Assembly: GCA_021774625.1 (NCBI GenBank)
Contig: JAJFIV010000008.1
Coordinates: 296,558 to 360,557 of the forward strand
DNA: 64,000 bases
From: Alphaproteobacteria bacterium
Lineage (GTDB): Bacteria > Pseudomonadota > Alphaproteobacteria > Sphingomonadales > JAKSBY01
Direction of reading: 5' to 3'
The notes under the pieces are model-generated. The model was not told the origin of the DNA, did not search any database, and saw only the letters and a list, made by a program, of their open reading frames with translations. Shown here piece after piece: positions 16,716 to 26,723 of the stretch (its first letter is position 1; each line of letters begins with the position of its first letter). Position numbers and translations under genes: made by a program.

Positions 16716-17821
16716 AAACAGCCGCCGCTCACCGCTTGCTTCGCGCCGGTGGTTGCCGGCAGGCTTAATGGCAGGCCAAGACGGGAACGGATAGCGAGAT
16801 AGGCGAAAAGTTCGGCTTCCAGGCTGTCGCCGCGCCAGCCGAGAATTTCCACGGGGGCCACGCTCACCTCCAGTGATTTCGCCAGATAATCCATGAGAAC
16901 CGGGTTATGACGGCCGCCGCCGGTCACATACCAGGCAAGCGGAGGCGCAGGCAGATGCGCCAGCGCCGCCCTGACCGAGGCGCTGGTAAAAGCCGTCAGG
17001 GTCGCCGCTCCATCCTCAACGGAGAGGAGTTCCAGTCCCTGAATGGAAAAATCGCCGCGATCAAGGGATTTAGGGGGTATGCGGTCAAAATAGGGATGGT
17101 CCATCAGCCGGGCAAGCTGCTCCTCATCCACGCCGCCGCGTCCCGCATATTCGCCGTTCAGATCGCAGGAAAGCCCCTTTTGCTTTTGCATCCAGTCATC
17201 AAGCAGGGAATTGGCCGGGCCGGTATCGAAGGATAGGATTTCCCTGCCGTCCGCCGCAATCCAGGTGACATTGCCGACCCCGCCGAGATTGAGAACGGCA
17301 ACCGGGCCGGAAAGGGTTTCCTGCCGCATCAGCGCTGCATGATAGAGCGGTGCAAAGGGCGCTCCCTCCCCGCCATGCGCCATGTCATTGGCGCGAAAGT
17401 CATTGACCACGGCAATCCCGGTCTGCGCCGCAAGCCGCGCCCCGTCTCCTAACTGCCAGGTAAAACCAAGGTCGGGCCGGTGCAGGATGGTCTGGCCATG
17501 AAAGCCGATCAGATCAACCTCGCCTGCTGTCAGCCCCGCCTGCTGCAATAATTCCATCACCAGTGCCGCATGCCGGTCCGTCAGTTCCTGTTCAACCACC
17601 GCAACCACAACGTCATCGGGTTGGCGCTGTTCAAAACCGGCAACATGCTGAAGAATGGCGCGAAGGCGGTTATGGAAGTCCGGCGTGTAGGGGTGGCTGA
17701 GGGCAGGCCCGAGCCGGTCAATTTTTTCGCCGTCACTGTAAATAACGGCGCCATCGATACCGTCCATGGACGTTCCGCTCATCAGGCCGATGGCGCAATA
17801 TTGCTGTTTGGTGTTTTGCAT
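16691..17821 (-). CDS. anmK: anhydro-N-acetylmuramic acid kinase
   Basis: A 376-residue kinase that phosphorylates and opens 1,6-anhydro-MurNAc during recycling of cell-wall peptidoglycan. The signature GLMSGTSMDGIDGAVI at residues 12-27, IGFHGQTILHRPD, VNDFRANDMAHGG and the ATP site LNLGGVGNVTWI are present. It is divergent from tyrS with a 57-bp gap, an arrangement common in alphaproteobacteria. Confidence 0.95.
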   Translation of the reverse strand: MQNTKQQYCAIGLMSGTSMDGIDGAVIYSDGEKIDRLGPALSHPYTPDFHNRLRAILQHVAGFEQRQPDDVVVAVVEQELTDRHAALVMELLQQAGLTAGEVDLIGFHGQTILHRPDLGFTWQLGDGARLAAQTGIAVVNDFRANDMAHGGEGAPFAPLYHAALMRQETLSGPVAVLNLGGVGNVTWIAADGREILSFDTGPANSLLDDWMQKQKGLSCDLNGEYAGRGGVDEEQLARLMDHPYFDRIPPKSLDRGDFSIQGLELLSVEDGAATLTAFTSASVRAALAHLPAPPLAWYVTGGGRHNPVLMDYLAKSLEVSVAPVEILGWRGDSLEAELFAYLAIRSRLGLPLSLPATTGAKQAVSGGCFYPSRLSR

Positions 17822-17878
17822 CGCCGGTCAGATATGCTACATGGGCGCGCGCCTGTCTAGAAACTAAAAAGAGCGATT

Positions 17879-19135
17879 ATGACCCGGTTCGATTCGGAAT
17901 TTCTGCAAACCCTGGATACCCGCGGTTACATCCATCAACTGACCGATGGCGCGGCTTTGGATTCCGTCTGCAAAAAGGGCCCGGTCACCGCCTATATCGG
18001 CTTTGACTGCACCGCGCCCTCCTTGCATGTCGGCAGTCTGGTACAGATTATGATGCTGCGGCATCTGCAGCAATGCGGCCACAAGCCGATCGTGCTGATG
18101 GGTGGCGGCACCACCATGATCGGTGATCCGTCGGGCAAGGATGAATCCCGCCAGTTGCTGAGCGCCGACGCCATTGCTGAAAATATGGCCGGTATCAAAA
18201 CGGTGTTTGAACGATTCCTCCGGTTTGGCGATGGCGCGGCGGATGCCGTGATGGTCAACAATCTCGACTGGCTGACAGCATTGGACTATATTCCGTTTCT
18301 GCGCGATATCGGCCCGCATTTTACCGTCAATCGCATGCTGACCTTCGATTCCGTGAAACTAAGGCTGGAACGCGAACAGCCGCTGACTTTCATCGAATTC
18401 AATTATATGATCCTGCAGGCCTACGATTTTCTGGAACTCAACCGGCGTTACGGCTGCATTCTGCAAATGGGCGGCTCCGATCAATGGGGCAATATCGTCA
18501 ATGGCATGGAGCTGACCCGGCGCGTTGACGGCAAGACCGTCTACGGCCTGACCACACCGCTGGTGACACTGGCCGATGGATCAAAAATGGGCAAAACGGC
18601 CAGCGGCGCTATCTGGCTCAATGAAGACGCCCTGTCCTCCTATGATTACTGGCAATATTGGCGCAGCGTGCCCGATGCGGATGTCGGCCGCTTTCTTAGA
18701 CTTTTTACCGAACTTCCGCTGGCTGAAATCGCAAAACTGGAAAGGCTTGAAGGCGAGGAAATCAACGCGGCCAAGAAAATTCTCGCCACCGAAGCCACAC
18801 GGCTGTGCCGCGGAGAGGCCGGCGCCCGCGAAGCGGCGGAAGCGGCCAGAAAAACCTTCGAGGAAGGACGGCATGCCGAAGCCCTGCCCACAATCATGCT
18901 ATCCCGCACCGCCCTTGCAGCCGGACGTCCGCTGGTTGACCTTTTCGTGGAAACCGGCCTTGCCGCTTCCAAAGGCGAGGCCCGGCGGCTCATCAGGCAG
19001 GGCGGCGCCCGCATCAACGGCGAAAAGATCAATGACATCGAACAGACGGCCGGTTCAGGCGACCTGACCGGCGACGGGGTCATCAAACTATCCGCCGGCA
19101 AAAAACGCCACGCCCTGGTCGAAGTCCAGTCTTAG
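17879..19135 (+). CDS. tyrS: tyrosyl-tRNA synthetase
   Basis: A 418-residue class I synthetase. The HIGH-like element is APSLHVGSL near residue 42, the tyrosine-binding region includes [11 protein letters not shown], and the KMSKS-like loop is GSKMGKT near 237. A C-terminal S4 RNA-binding domain ([18 protein letters not shown]) completes the enzyme. It is single-copy in the window and ends before a bidirectional hairpin. Confidence 0.96.
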   Translation: MTRFDSEFLQTLDTRGYIHQLTDGAALDSVCKKGPVTAYIGFDCTAPSLHVGSLVQIMMLRHLQQCGHKPIVLMGGGTTMIGDPSGKDESRQLLSADAIAENMAGIKTVFERFLRFGDGAADAVMVNNLDWLTALDYIPFLRDIGPHFTVNRMLTFDSVKLRLEREQPLTFIEFNYMILQAYDFLELNRRYGCILQMGGSDQWGNIVNGMELTRRVDGKTVYGLTTPLVTLADGSKMGKTASGAIWLNEDALSSYDYWQYWRSVPDADVGRFLRLFTELPLAEIAKLERLEGEEINAAKKILATEATRLCRGEAGAREAAEAARKTFEEGRHAEALPTIMLSRTALAAGRPLVDLFVETGLAASKGEARRLIRQGGARINGEKINDIEQTAGSGDLTGDGVIKLSAGKKRHALVEVQS

Positions 19136-19137
19136 GG

Positions 19138-19168
19138 CCTCCATCCTCCGGTCCCGTTCGGGTGGAGG
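19138..19168. terminator. bidirectional hairpin between tyrS and aspS
   Basis: CCTCCATCC (19138-19146) pairs with GGGTGGAGG (19160-19168), with one G-T pair. It lies between the convergent stop codons of tyrS (19135) and aspS (19179), so it probably limits read-through both ways. No long T-run is present. Confidence 0.5.
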
Positions 19169-19178
19169 AGGAAAGGTT

Positions 19179-20954
19179 CTAAGCGTCCAGGTCGATGATA
19201 CGGAGATTCAGTTCACGGAGATGTTTCGGGGAAACACCGGAGGGCGCGCCCATCATCAGGTCCTCGGCTTTCTGATTCATTGGAAACAGAATGACTTCCC
19301 GGATATTGGGCTCATCCGCCAGCAGCATGACGATGCGGTCCACACCAGGCGCAAGCCCGCCATGAGGCGGGGCGCCGTAGCGAAAGGCGTTGAGCATGCC
19401 GGGAAATTCCTTTTCCACGGTTTCCGCATCATAGCCGGCAATGCCGAAGGCTTTCAGCATGATTTCCGGCAGATGGTTGCGGATCGCGCCGGAGGAAAGT
19501 TCCACTCCGTTACAGACAATATCATACTGGTAGGCAAGGATATCCAGCGGGTCCTTGCTTTCGAGCGCGTCCAGCCCGCCCTGCGGCATGGAAAACGGAT
19601 TATGGGAAAAATCGATCTTCTTTTCCGCTTCGTCATATTCAAACAGCGGGTAATCGACAATCCAGCAGAAGCGAAATTCATCCTTCGCCAGCAGGTCGAG
19701 ATCCAGCCCTATTTTCCCACGGGCAAGACCGGCGAGCCTGGCGGCGTCGGCTTCCTTGGCACAGGCGAAAAACACACCGTCATTGTCACCTAAGGATAAT
19801 TGATTTCTGAGGGTTGCTGTTCGATCTTCACCTAAATTCTTAGCAATAGGACCGCCCGGCGATCCGTCCTTGATATTGATATAACCGAGCCCGGCATACC
19901 CTTCGCTCCGCGCCCAGTCATTCATCTTGTCGAAGAAACTGCGGGCAAGGCCTCCTGCCCCCGGCGCCGGGATGGCCCGGACCACGGCCCCGCCCTCGAT
20001 CATTTTTGCAAAGATGCCAAAGCCGGAGCCGCGGAAAATTTCCGTGACATCCTGAATTTCGATGGGATTGCGCAAATCCGGCTTGTCAGAGCCATATTTC
20101 AGCAGCGCTTCCTTATAGGGAATCCGGGGATAGGGCGCGGGCGTGACTTTGCGGTCCCCGGCAAATTCCTCGAATACACCGGTAATGACTGGCTCGATGG
20201 CGGCAAAGACGTCGTCCTGGGTGACAAACGACATTTCGACATCCAGTTGATAGAACTCGCCCGGCGAGCGGTCGGCGCGCGCATCCTCATCCCGGAAACA
20301 GGGAGCGATCTGGAAATAACGGTCGAAACCGGCCATCATGACCAGTTGTTTAAACTGCTGCGGTGCCTGCGGCAGGGCGTAGAATTTTCCCGGATGCAGC
20401 CGGGACGGCACCAGAAAGTCCCGCGCGCCTTCCGGTGAAGAGGCGGTCAGAATAGGGGTCTGGAACTCCTGAAAGCCGGCATTCCACATGCGCTTCCGGA
20501 TTGAGGCGATCACCTTGTTCCTCAGCACGATATTGGCATGCATCTTTTCCCGGCGGAGATCAAGAAAGCGGTAGCGCAGCCGAATATCCTCGGGATATTC
20601 CTGATCACCGAAAACCGGCATCGGCAGTTCACCGGCGGCGGACTGAAGTTTACAATCCTTGATCACCAGTTCCACCTCGCCGGTGGGCAGACCGGCATTG
20701 ACCGTATCCGGCGTCCGCTTCACGACCTTGCCGGTGACCGTGATCACGCTTTCCGCGCGCTGCGCCTCGATTTCCTTGAAAACCGCTTTATCGGCGTCAA
20801 TCACGCACTGGGTCAGGCCATAATGATCACGAAGGTCAATAAACAGCAGATTGCCATGATCCCGCATGCGGTGAACCCAGCCCGAAAGACGGACCGTCTC
20901 CCCGACATGATCGGTACGGATATCGGCACAGGTGTGGGTGCGGTAGGCGTGCAT
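19179..20954 (-). CDS. aspS: aspartyl-tRNA synthetase
   Basis: A 591-residue bacterial-type class II synthetase. An N-terminal OB fold ([20 protein letters not shown]) binds the anticodon. Motif 2 is visible in [20 protein letters not shown], the GAD insertion lies mid-protein, and motif 3 is in [19 protein letters not shown]. Many alphaproteobacterial enzymes of this type also charge tRNA-Asn; the sequence alone does not settle this. Confidence 0.96.
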   Translation of the reverse strand: MHAYRTHTCADIRTDHVGETVRLSGWVHRMRDHGNLLFIDLRDHYGLTQCVIDADKAVFKEIEAQRAESVITVTGKVVKRTPDTVNAGLPTGEVELVIKDCKLQSAAGELPMPVFGDQEYPEDIRLRYRFLDLRREKMHANIVLRNKVIASIRKRMWNAGFQEFQTPILTASSPEGARDFLVPSRLHPGKFYALPQAPQQFKQLVMMAGFDRYFQIAPCFRDEDARADRSPGEFYQLDVEMSFVTQDDVFAAIEPVITGVFEEFAGDRKVTPAPYPRIPYKEALLKYGSDKPDLRNPIEIQDVTEIFRGSGFGIFAKMIEGGAVVRAIPAPGAGGLARSFFDKMNDWARSEGYAGLGYINIKDGSPGGPIAKNLGEDRTATLRNQLSLGDNDGVFFACAKEADAARLAGLARGKIGLDLDLLAKDEFRFCWIVDYPLFEYDEAEKKIDFSHNPFSMPQGGLDALESKDPLDILAYQYDIVCNGVELSSGAIRNHLPEIMLKAFGIAGYDAETVEKEFPGMLNAFRYGAPPHGGLAPGVDRIVMLLADEPNIREVILFPMNQKAEDLMMGAPSGVSPKHLRELNLRIIDLDA

Positions 20955-21237
20955 AGAATTCTCAATTCTTATCGGTGATTATTGGCCCGGAAAAGCGCAT
21001 GGAACAACGGTTTTGTCAAGGCTTCAGGGCCAGGATTCGTAAAATTCATGCGCAGGGTTCCCCGTCTCATACGTCCGGGGTAAAAAATCCTGCGGGCAAA
21101 TGATAAAACACGCATTCATTCAGATTGCCGGACATTAGTATGCTTCGGTTGACCTTGCCGGCTATTCGGCGTACGGATAAGCTGGGTCGGGGGAATTTTC
21201 CAGTCCCTTTACAAATTATTTCAATCAGGAGTGGAAT

Positions 21238-21738
21238 ATGTTACGTATCCTCGCTTCATCCTTTCTTTTAATGCTTGCGGTTGGTTTTGCACCGGCGCTT
21301 TATGCTCAGTCTTCGCAAGACAAGTTCGAAGTTTCATTTCAGGCCAATGAGACCAAGCGGCGCGCGACGATCGCCAGCGTCATGCTGTTCACCGGGGCGG
21401 AAGCGGCAAAATTCTGGCCGCTTTATGACGCCTATCGCGCCAGAGTGAAAGACCATCAGCTGCAACGCATCTTAATGCTTGAAAAATTATCAGAATCGAT
21501 GGTCGGCATGGGGGACGAAGTTGCAACGGAAGTTGTCAATAACGCCCTGCAACTGGAACGGGATCAGGAACGGCGGAAGCGGGACTTCATTTCCGACCTG
21601 CATCCGATTCTGACGGGGGCGCGGTATTTCCGTTATTATCAGGTGGAAACCAAATTGGACGCCATGTTTACTTACGGGTGGACGCAGCAAATTCCCCTTG
21701 CCATCACCGAAGATGAAGCCAAAGGCGCGAAGCCTTAA
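21238..21738 (+). CDS. secreted helical protein of unknown function
   Basis: A 166-residue protein with a clear signal peptide (MLRILASSFLLMLAVGFAPA, cleavage after LYA). The mature part is mostly helical and charged, with FWPLYDAYRARVKDHQLQRI and LERDQERRKRDF. The FWPLYDAY pattern occurs in other secreted alphaproteobacterial proteins of unknown function, loosely like Spy/CpxP helical chaperones. A GGAGTGG ribosome binding site precedes the ATG. The 283 bp upstream contain TTGACC at 21149 but no strong -10. Confidence 0.7.
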   Translation: MLRILASSFLLMLAVGFAPALYAQSSQDKFEVSFQANETKRRATIASVMLFTGAEAAKFWPLYDAYRARVKDHQLQRILMLEKLSESMVGMGDEVATEVVNNALQLERDQERRKRDFISDLHPILTGARYFRYYQVETKLDAMFTYGWTQQIPLAITEDEAKGAKP

Positions 21739-21758
21739 CTGCGATAGAGCCAAAGACA

Positions 21759-24086
21759 TTATCCGCCATTGGCCGCAGCCAGCGCCCGCCAGATTTTATG
21801 AGGCGTTGCGGGCATGTCGATGTGACGGATGCCGCGCTCTTTCAGCGCATCCAAAATAGCGTTCATGATCGCTGGCGCGGCGCCGATGGTTCCCGCCTCG
21901 CCGCAACCTTTTACGCCGAGCGGATTGGTCTGGCAGAGAATTTCATTGTAATGGAAAGTAATGTCCGAGGCATCATCGGCCCTTGGCAGACCGTAATCCA
22001 TAAAGGAACCGGTCATCAGCTGCCCCGATTCGCCATCATACACGCAATTTTCCAGCAAGGCCTGACCGAGCCCCTGCACGACGCCGCCATGGACCTGGCC
22101 GGCGACAATCAGCGGGTTGACGATGCGGCCGAAATCATCGGCCACCGTATAATCAACTATTTTCAGTGACCCTGTTTCGGGATCAATCTCGACTTCCGCA
22201 ACATGACAGCCATTGGGAAATGTGGAATCGGTCTTGGTATAAACGGACTTGCTGTCCAGGCTTTGCGGCAAACCGGCCGGCAGGTCATTCCGTTCATTTG
22301 CTTCCCGCAAAAGATCGAAGACCGAAAGAAACATGTTCACCTTGGGGGAAGTAAAGACGCCGTCTGCAAATTCCACGTCTTCACCCGGAACATCCATAAT
22401 ATGCGCGGCAAGTTCCTTGCCCTTGCCGATAATATCGTCGCAGGCGGCCAGCGTCGCCCCACTGATCATATGAAGAGAGCGCGAGCCGGCCGTCCCGCCG
22501 CCGGTATTTTTACGCTTTGTGTCCCCCTGGACGAGATCGACTTTGTCCGGGTCAATCCCGAGCTTTTCCGCAATCAACTGCGGAAAGGTTGTTTCGTGGC
22601 CCTGCCCGTTGGATTGCGTGCCGACCAGAAGCTCAACCCGGTCTTCGCTGGTGAACCGGACTTCCACCTCTTCCGACGGCAGCCCCAGGGTGCATTCCAT
22701 ATAATAGGCCATGCCGATCCCGCGCAGCCTGCCCCGGGCAAGCGCGTCAGCGCGCCGTTCCTCAAAACCATCCCAGCCGGCGTGCGCCTTGGCATCTTTC
22801 ATATTGCGGGCGAAATCACCGCTGTCGAGGATGGTGTCCGTCGCATTCTTATAGGGAAAGGCATCGGGCGGAATAAAATTCCGCGCGCGAATCTCGTCCT
22901 GGCCCAATCCTAATTCCGCCGCCGCCTGATTGACGGCCCGTTCCAGCATATAGGCCGCTTCGGGACGCCCAGCCCCGCGATAGGCATCCACCGGGGCCGT
23001 ATTGGTCATCACCCCCCTGACCCTGACATGGATATGGGGAATCTTGTAAACGCCTCCCAGCACCTGGACCGCCGTCAGGGTCGGGATGAAGGGTCCGAAT
23101 TCGGAAAGATACCCGCCCAGATTGGCATGGCTGGACACCCGGTAGGCAAGAAAATGACCATCGGCATCAAGCGCCAGCTCGACATCGGAAAGAATGTCGC
23201 GCCCGTGCGTATCGGCAAGAAAAGCTTCGCTGCGATCACCTGTCCAGCGCACCGGCCGGCCGGTGCGCTCCGCCGCCACAAGCACCATCACATGTTCGGG
23301 ATAGGTAAACATTTTCATCCCGAAACCGCCCCCCACATCGGGCGTTATGATATTCAGTTTACCGGCGACGGCATTGGGCATGATCTCCCCCAGCATGGGC
23401 AGCAGGCCGGCAACGCCCTGGCTGTTTGTGTAAAGCGTATGACCGGCCTCCGGATCAAACATGCCGATGGCGGCGCGCGGTTCAATCGGATTTGGCACCA
23501 GACGGTTATTGATAAGGGTCACTTTCGTAATGTGATCCGCAGCCTGAAAAGCCGTTTCAACAGCCGCCTTATCCCCGACATCCCAATCGAAAGCCAGGTT
23601 GCCCGGCGCCTCCGGCCAGATATCCGGGGCCTCATTTCGGCATGCGGCCTCAATGGTGCCGGCAGCATCAAGGGGCTCATACTCAATCTCGACCCGTTCT
23701 GCCGCGTCTTTGGCTTCTCTCAGGCTTTCCGCAATAATGAAGGCGACCGGGTCGCCCACGAAACGCACCCTGTCGCGCGCCAGTATCCACCGCTCCGTCA
23801 ACGCTATGGGGGTGCCGTCGCTGTTTTCGATGGCGCGGGAACACGGCATCACACCCACACCGGCCGCATCCATCTCGGCAATGGTAAGAATATCGATAAC
23901 GCCGGGAGCGGCTTTCGCCTCCGTCAGATCAAGCGAGCTGATATCCGCATGGGCGTAAGGCGACCGCAGCACATATCCCACGGCCTCATTCTCAAATCGA
24001 TAATCACTGGTATACCGGCCCTCGCCTTTCAAAAAACGCACATCCTCCACACGCCTGAGGGGCTGCCCGACACCGAATTTCTTCAT
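21759..24086 (-). CDS. molybdenum hydroxylase large subunit, CoxL form II-like
   Basis: A 775-residue molybdopterin-cytosine-dinucleotide-binding subunit of the xanthine dehydrogenase/CO dehydrogenase family, starting MKKFGVGQPLRRVEDVRF. Motifs include GDPVAFIIAES, DVGGGFGMKMFTYPEH, AYRGAGRPEAAYM and GCGEAGTIGA near the end, with the catalytic Glu in the last. AYRGAGR marks form II (not the AYXCSFR of true CO dehydrogenase), so it is an aldehyde- or N-heterocycle-oxidising type. The FAD and 2Fe-2S subunits normally encoded alongside are absent from the window. A class II aldolase gene lies 5 bp upstream. Confidence 0.88.
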   Translation of the reverse strand: MKKFGVGQPLRRVEDVRFLKGEGRYTSDYRFENEAVGYVLRSPYAHADISSLDLTEAKAAPGVIDILTIAEMDAAGVGVMPCSRAIENSDGTPIALTERWILARDRVRFVGDPVAFIIAESLREAKDAAERVEIEYEPLDAAGTIEAACRNEAPDIWPEAPGNLAFDWDVGDKAAVETAFQAADHITKVTLINNRLVPNPIEPRAAIGMFDPEAGHTLYTNSQGVAGLLPMLGEIMPNAVAGKLNIITPDVGGGFGMKMFTYPEHVMVLVAAERTGRPVRWTGDRSEAFLADTHGRDILSDVELALDADGHFLAYRVSSHANLGGYLSEFGPFIPTLTAVQVLGGVYKIPHIHVRVRGVMTNTAPVDAYRGAGRPEAAYMLERAVNQAAAELGLGQDEIRARNFIPPDAFPYKNATDTILDSGDFARNMKDAKAHAGWDGFEERRADALARGRLRGIGMAYYMECTLGLPSEEVEVRFTSEDRVELLVGTQSNGQGHETTFPQLIAEKLGIDPDKVDLVQGDTKRKNTGGGTAGSRSLHMISGATLAACDDIIGKGKELAAHIMDVPGEDVEFADGVFTSPKVNMFLSVFDLLREANERNDLPAGLPQSLDSKSVYTKTDSTFPNGCHVAEVEIDPETGSLKIVDYTVADDFGRIVNPLIVAGQVHGGVVQGLGQALLENCVYDGESGQLMTGSFMDYGLPRADDASDITFHYNEILCQTNPLGVKGCGEAGTIGAAPAIMNAILDALKERGIRHIDMPATPHKIWRALAAANGG

Positions 24087-24091
24087 AAAAT

Positions 24092-24883
24092 CTATTCCTT
24101 GTAACTTTGATCTTTCCAATCGATCATGCGCAACACCGCCTGCCAGGTAATTTCCGCCACACCGCCAAAGGCCGGCCCCCGGCCCTGCTGAGCGACCTTT
24201 TCACCAAGCTCGTCCGGCAGCATCGTCAAGGCCGCACCGCCCGATTGGGCCGCAAGCTGCTGCTCGCACGCCCGCTGCAGAAAATACATGCGCAGAAATG
24301 CCTGCTGAACATTGCCGCCAACCGTCAATAGCCCGTGATTGCGCAAAATCAAACACCCTTTGTCCGGGCCGATGTCGGCGGCGAGCCTTTTCCGCTCGCC
24401 TTCCTCCAGCGCCAGCCCTTCATAGTCATGGTAGCCAATATCCCCATAAAGCGTCATGGCATTCTGGCTAATTGACAGCAGACCTTTTTTCTGGGCTGAA
24501 ACAGCAACGCCCTCGGTGGTATGCAGATGAAGGGCGCAATGGGCATCCTCCCGCGCTTCATGAATCGCACTGTGCACGGTAAAGCCGGCCGGGTTGATGC
24601 CATGGCCGTTGGGCAATTGAATCCGGCCCTGAAGGTCCACCTTGACCAGATTGGACGCGGTAATCTCGTCAAACAGCAGGCCGAACGGATTGATCAGATA
24701 ATGCCGCGCCGCGCCCGGCACCCGGGCGGAAATATGGGTGAAAATCAGATCGTCCCAGCCGAAATGCGCGCAAATCCGGTAACAGGCCGCCAGGTCAATG
24801 CGGATTTTCCACTCGTCCTCACTTACCTGATCTTTGATCGGCATTGGTAAATCTGCCACCTCGTTGTCCTTTTTCTGTTCCAA
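24092..24883 (-). CDS. class II aldolase/adducin family protein
   Basis: A 263-residue protein of the class II aldolase fold, members of which cleave sugar phosphates or decarboxylate using a metal bound by three histidines. The metal ligands are likely in [10 protein letters not shown], with another His in [22 protein letters not shown] is a usual N-terminal block. The Met at residue 14 is an alternative start. It probably forms a transcript with the molybdenum hydroxylase subunit, a pairing that suggests aldehyde or sugar-acid metabolism but does not define it. Confidence 0.87.
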   Translation of the reverse strand: MEQKKDNEVADLPMPIKDQVSEDEWKIRIDLAACYRICAHFGWDDLIFTHISARVPGAARHYLINPFGLLFDEITASNLVKVDLQGRIQLPNGHGINPAGFTVHSAIHEAREDAHCALHLHTTEGVAVSAQKKGLLSISQNAMTLYGDIGYHDYEGLALEEGERKRLAADIGPDKGCLILRNHGLLTVGGNVQQAFLRMYFLQRACEQQLAAQSGGAALTMLPDELGEKVAQQGRGPAFGGVAEITWQAVLRMIDWKDQSYKE

Positions 24884-24942
24884 ACCGGACTGCTTCCCCT
24901 ATATTAGAACAGGACCCATCAGAAAACCAACAAGGTTTAGGC

Positions 24943-25932
24943 ATGATCGACCCCTTCGGACGAAAAATCAGTTACGTGCGGCTTTCGGTGACCGACCGCT
25001 GCGACTTCCGCTGCGTCTATTGCATGGCGGAAAATATGAGTTTTCTGCCCAAGCCCGATCTTCTGACCCTGGAGGAGATTGACCGGCTGGCGACGGTCTT
25101 TATCGAAAAAGGCGTCGATAAAATCCGCATTACCGGCGGGGAACCGCTGGTGCGGCGGGATATTATGGACCTGTTTCGCTCAATCGGCCGGCATCTGGAC
25201 AGCGGCGCGTTAAAGGAACTGACCCTGACCACCAATGGCAGCCAGTTGCCGCGCTTCTCTAAAGACCTGTATGCGGCGGGCGTACGCCGGATCAATGTCT
25301 CGCTGGATACGCTGGATGAGAAAAAATTCGCCCGCATCACCCGCTGGGGCCGGCTTGAACAGGTATTGCAGGGGATCGAAGCCGCGCTTCTGGCCGGCCT
25401 GAAAGTCAAAATCAACACCGTCGCCCTTAAAAGCATCAACGACGATGAACTGGACCGGATGATCAAATGGTGCGGCGACCTCGGTATGGACCTCACGCTG
25501 ATCGAAACCATGCCCATGGGCGAAATCGACGAGGACCGGGCAGACCGCTATCTGCCGCTTTCCACGGTGAAGGACGATCTGGCAAAACGCTGGACCCTTG
25601 AGGACAGTTCCCATCAAACCGGCGGGCCGTCGCGCTATATGACCATCGCCGAAACCGGGCAGAAACTCGGTTTCATCACGCCGCTCAGTCATAATTTCTG
25701 CGAATCCTGCAACCGGGTGCGGGTGACCTGCACCGGCACGCTTTATATGTGTCTGGGTCAGCAGGATGCCGCCGATTTGCGGACGCCGTTACGGGCCAGC
25801 CCCGATAACGCGCTGATTTCTGACACAATCGACGAAGCCATTGGCCGCAAACCCAAAGGACATGACTTTGTGATTGAACGCACGGGTCAGGCGCCTTCGG
25901 TGCCGCGTCACATGAGCGTCACCGGCGGATGA
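24943..25932 (+). CDS. moaA: GTP 3',8-cyclase, molybdenum cofactor synthesis
   Basis: A 329-residue radical SAM enzyme that starts molybdopterin synthesis from GTP. The first 4Fe-4S cluster motif CDFRCVYC lies near residue 24, [11 protein letters not shown] follows, and the second cluster motif is in [21 protein letters not shown] start at ATG 24943 ([15 protein letters not shown]), preceded by AAGG. The divergent molybdoenzyme gene makes the placement sensible. The usual final GG dipeptide is present as VTGG. Confidence 0.95.
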   Translation: MIDPFGRKISYVRLSVTDRCDFRCVYCMAENMSFLPKPDLLTLEEIDRLATVFIEKGVDKIRITGGEPLVRRDIMDLFRSIGRHLDSGALKELTLTTNGSQLPRFSKDLYAAGVRRINVSLDTLDEKKFARITRWGRLEQVLQGIEAALLAGLKVKINTVALKSINDDELDRMIKWCGDLGMDLTLIETMPMGEIDEDRADRYLPLSTVKDDLAKRWTLEDSSHQTGGPSRYMTIAETGQKLGFITPLSHNFCESCNRVRVTCTGTLYMCLGQQDAADLRTPLRASPDNALISDTIDEAIGRKPKGHDFVIERTGQAPSVPRHMSVTGG

Positions 25933-26693
25933 GCAGCAAAATTGCCATCATCGCCAGCGATACGGATGAAGCCGCCAGGGCGCAGACGGATCTTTCGGCG
26001 CTTTATCCAACTGTGCCGATGGATGAGGCCGATATTATTGTCGCGCTTGGCGGTGACGGATTCATGCTGAACACGCTCCATGCCTGTATCGGCGCCGCCA
26101 AACCCATTTACGGCCTGAATATGGGGACCGTCGGCTTTCTGATGAATGAATATAAAACCGGCGGGCTGCTGGAGCGCATCGAAAAGGCCGAACTTTTCAC
26201 GCTGCATCCTTTGCGGATGATGGCGACGACCGTTGACGGCACACGTCATGACTCGGTGGCGATCAACGAAGTCTCGCTTTTGCGGCAAACCCGGCAGGCG
26301 GCAAAAATCCGTATCACCATTGACGGCAAAGTACGGCTCGATGAGCTGATCTGCGATGGCGTCATGGTGGCGACCCCCGCCGGGTCGACCGCTTATAATC
26401 TTTCCGCCCACGGTCCGATAATTCCGCTGGGCGCGGGCGTTCTCGCCCTCACGCCGATCAGCGCCTTCCGCCCCCGGCGCTGGCGCGGTGCGCTGCTGCC
26501 CCATGAATCCCGTGTGAGTTTGAGTATTCGGGATGGTAAAAAACGTCCGGTTTCCGCCGTGGCCGATCAGACCGAGATCAGAAATGTCAGCGAAGTTGAA
26601 ATCCGCGAAGACCGCACCGTGTCATTGAAATTACTGTTCGACCGTGAACACGGGCTTGCAGAACGCATCCTGATGGAGCAGTTTATCGACTGA
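25929..26693 (+). CDS. nadK: NAD kinase
   Basis: A 254-residue kinase making NADP from NAD. It has the GGDG motif ([15 protein letters not shown], about residue 40), [12 protein letters not shown], and the conserved [16 protein letters not shown] loop. The ATG overlaps the moaA stop by 4 bp, so the two are co-translated. Confidence 0.94.
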   Translation: MSSKIAIIASDTDEAARAQTDLSALYPTVPMDEADIIVALGGDGFMLNTLHACIGAAKPIYGLNMGTVGFLMNEYKTGGLLERIEKAELFTLHPLRMMATTVDGTRHDSVAINEVSLLRQTRQAAKIRITIDGKVRLDELICDGVMVATPAGSTAYNLSAHGPIIPLGAGVLALTPISAFRPRRWRGALLPHESRVSLSIRDGKKRPVSAVADQTEIRNVSEVEIREDRTVSLKLLFDREHGLAERILMEQFID

Positions 26694-26723
26694 ACTGACA
26701 ACAAAAACCGGGAGGAAATGATT

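Noticed and set aside
22203..24104. Plus-strand frames opposite the molybdenum hydroxylase gene
   Set aside because: No motifs, and the minus-strand gene is fully supported.
24943..25932. A molybdenum-cofactor riboswitch before moaA
   Set aside because: Only about 60 bp separate moaA from the divergent aldolase gene, too short, and no conserved structure is visible.
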